DNA from: Pseudomonadota bacterium
GTDB lineage: Bacteria > Pseudomonadota > Gammaproteobacteria > Steroidobacterales > Steroidobacteraceae
Direction: 5' to 3'
Assembly (NCBI GenBank): GCA_021805275.1
Contig: JAJZFQ010000019.1
Location: 1 to 7,565 of the forward strand
DNA: 7,565 nt
Shown here: positions 6,476-7,565 of the stretch, piece by piece
Layout of the letters: every line of letters begins with the position of its first letter
Position numbering within the stretch: the first letter of the stretch is position 1
Made by a program: the position numbers and the translations under genes
Notes under the pieces: generated by a model
Told to the model about the DNA's origin: nothing
Database searches by the model: none
What the model saw: only the letters and a program-made list of their open reading frames with translations

Positions 6476-6498
6476 CCCGCTCCGGAGTGGGTTTTTTT
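6461..6498 (+). terminator. trp attenuator terminator
   Basis: AACCCATTCCGGA (6463-6475) pairs with TCCGGAGTGGGTT (6481-6493), 13 bp with one G-U and a 5-base loop; flanking A-U pairs extend it. The right arm runs into seven T (6492-6498), so this is a complete intrinsic terminator, 25 bases before the trpE start. Its left arm is arm 3 of the antiterminator, so the two structures exclude each other. Confidence 0.92.
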
Positions 6499-6523
6499 AC
6501 GCCCGAGTGTTTTGGAGAACGCG

Positions 6524-7565
6524 TTGAAGCCACCATTTGACATCCCAGGGGATCTCGACACGCCGGTCTCGGCGTTCATGAAGCTCAGCGCCTTCGCCCC
6601 GCACTTTCTGCTCGAGAGCGTCGAGGGCGGGGAGCGCCTCGGGCGGTTTTCCTTCATTGGCTTCGGCGAGGCGCTCACGGTGCGTCTGACGCACGCAGGC
6701 CTGCAGATCGGCGCCGAGCGCCGGCCGGTCCCGCGCAGCGCCGCGGAATTGCTCGAGGGCCTGCGCAGCGCCCTCGGGCGCACCGCCATACCCGGGCCAC
6801 CGCTGCCGGGCGTGCCGCTCGCCGGCGGACTGGTCGGCTACGCCGCCTATGACGTGGTGCGCTTCTTCGAGCGCCTGGCGGTGCCGGCCGGGAAGCCCTC
6901 GGAGGTACCGGCGCTGCACTACGTCGCGCCGAGCTCGCTGCTCGTGTTCGATCATCTGACGCGGGGCATCGCGCTGCTGCACGCCGGCAGCGAAGCGGAC
7001 CGGCAGCGACTGCGGCAGGAGATCATCCAGGCCCTGCGCGGTGCGCTGCCGGCGCGCGCACGCGGCGGGCGCTGCAGCCCCGCGGAGGCCTCGAGCAGCC
7101 GAGCGCAGTACCTCTCGGGCGTCGAGCGGATCAAGGAATACATTGCCGCGGGCGACGTCTACCAGCTGGTGCTCTCCAGCCGCTTCTCCGGCCGGCACGA
7201 ACTAGACCCCTTCCAGGCCTACCGGGCGCTGCGGATGATCAACCCCTCGCCCTACATGTACTACTGCGCGCTCGGGGATGTCACGGTGGTCGGCTCCTCG
7301 CCCGAGGCGCTGGTGCGGCTGCACGACGGCGTCGCGCGACTGCGGCCGATCGCCGGTACCCGGCCGCGCTCGGACGACCCGGCGACCGATCAGGCGCGCG
7401 AGGCGGAGCTGCGCGCCGACCCGAAGGAGAACGCCGAGCACGTCATGCTCGTCGACCTGGCGCGCAACGACCTCGGCCGGGTCGCGCAGGCCGGCAGTGT
7501 CACGGTCGAGCCGTACCGCTCGATCGAGCGCTACAGCCACGTGATGCACATGGTCAGCGGCGTCA
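6524..7565 (+). CDS. trpE: Anthranilate synthase component I TrpE (3' end outside window)
   Basis: Large subunit of anthranilate synthase, which makes anthranilate from chorismate and ammonia delivered by TrpG: the first step of tryptophan synthesis, in the cytoplasm. 347 codons are in the window with no stop; the family is about 490-500 residues. The feedback-site motif LLES is at residues 29-32, NPSPYM at 240-245 (the tryptophan-binding motif in Salmonella TrpE), SSPEALVR, then PIAGTRPR (275-282) and HVMLVDLARNDLGRV (306-320), and the last residues YSHVMHMVSGV belong to the chorismate-binding core. The start is TTG at 6524 with GGAG 6 bases before; an in-frame TTG at 6512 lies on the Shine-Dalgarno and is less likely. 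The first ATG in frame (6578) would remove the conserved DTPVSAF. The N-terminus is about 15-20 residues shorter than in Pseudomonas. TrpE rather than PabB is supported by the trp leader and the LLES motif. Confidence 0.95.
   Translation, partial: MKPPFDIPGDLDTPVSAFMKLSAFAPHFLLESVEGGERLGRFSFIGFGEALTVRLTHAGLQIGAERRPVPRSAAELLEGLRSALGRTAIPGPPLPGVPLAGGLVGYAAYDVVRFFERLAVPAGKPSEVPALHYVAPSSLLVFDHLTRGIALLHAGSEADRQRLRQEIIQALRGALPARARGGRCSPAEASSSRAQYLSGVERIKEYIAAGDVYQLVLSSRFSGRHELDPFQAYRALRMINPSPYMYYCALGDVTVVGSSPEALVRLHDGVARLRPIAGTRPRSDDPATDQAREAELRADPKENAEHVMLVDLARNDLGRVAQAGSVTVEPYRSIERYSHVMHMVSGV

Noticed and set aside
6480..6491. The duplicated CTCCGGAGTGGG as a mobile-element or attachment-site direct repeat
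   Set aside because: Both copies are explained as arm 2 and the right arm of the trp attenuator; there is no inserted element between them.
5797..6789. A 330-codon N-terminally extended YajQ
   Set aside because: The extension runs through the trp leader, terminator and start of trpE in antisense; the conserved YajQ N-terminus MPSFD begins at 6279.
6497..7198. A 233-codon minus-strand open frame opposite trpE
   Set aside because: It is antisense to a well-conserved trpE with all family motifs and has no recognisable features.
1..7565. Search for CRISPR arrays, insertion sequences, tRNA or rRNA genes, phage genes or defence systems
   Set aside because: No regularly spaced repeats, transposase, integrase, RNA-gene or defence-gene pattern was visible; every larger stretch is covered by an ordinary chromosomal gene.

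Overview
This is a 7.6-kb stretch of high-GC bacterial chromosome. It is gene-dense, with short gaps, overlapping promoters and several GTG/TTG starts. The gene set (a six-residue-motif OxyR with AhpC/AhpD, YajQ, and a TrpE behind a ribosome-mediated trp attenuator) points to a proteobacterium, most likely a high-GC gammaproteobacterium. That lineage is an inference from gene content and base composition only. I see no phage, transposon, CRISPR, tRNA or rRNA signal, and no gap longer than about 150 bases without an assigned feature.

Left part (1-2969): the C-terminal 554 codons of an FAD-dependent acyl-CoA dehydrogenase of the long, DmdC-like type run rightward. They meet, tail to tail with a 12-base gap, a leftward gene for an LCAT-like serine hydrolase/acyltransferase. 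That hydrolase gene begins 32 bases after the oxyR stop and is probably cotranscribed with oxyR.

Middle part (3002-5230): this is a peroxide-defence module. oxyR (leftward, both redox cysteines present) is divergent from ahpC-ahpD (rightward). The 144-base gap holds two promoters whose -10 boxes overlap by two bases, inside a cluster of small palindromes. AhpC has the C-P-C resolving motif that goes with AhpD, and AhpD has its CxxC catalytic motif, so the pair should form a peroxidase reduced through AhpD rather than AhpF. A strong GC hairpin closes the operon.

Right part (5238-7565): a leftward yajQ is followed by an isoprenylcysteine-methyltransferase-like membrane protein. Divergent from it is the tryptophan biosynthesis leader: a 24-residue trpL peptide with Trp-Trp-Trp plus a fourth Trp, a complete pause/antiterminator/terminator set, and then trpE from a TTG start, which runs off the window. 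The trpE frame is open to the last base.

The most informative finds are the trp attenuator, which can be read base by base, and the overlapping divergent oxyR/ahpCD promoters. Both belong to known classes of regulation. I found no convincing evidence of an undescribed system.
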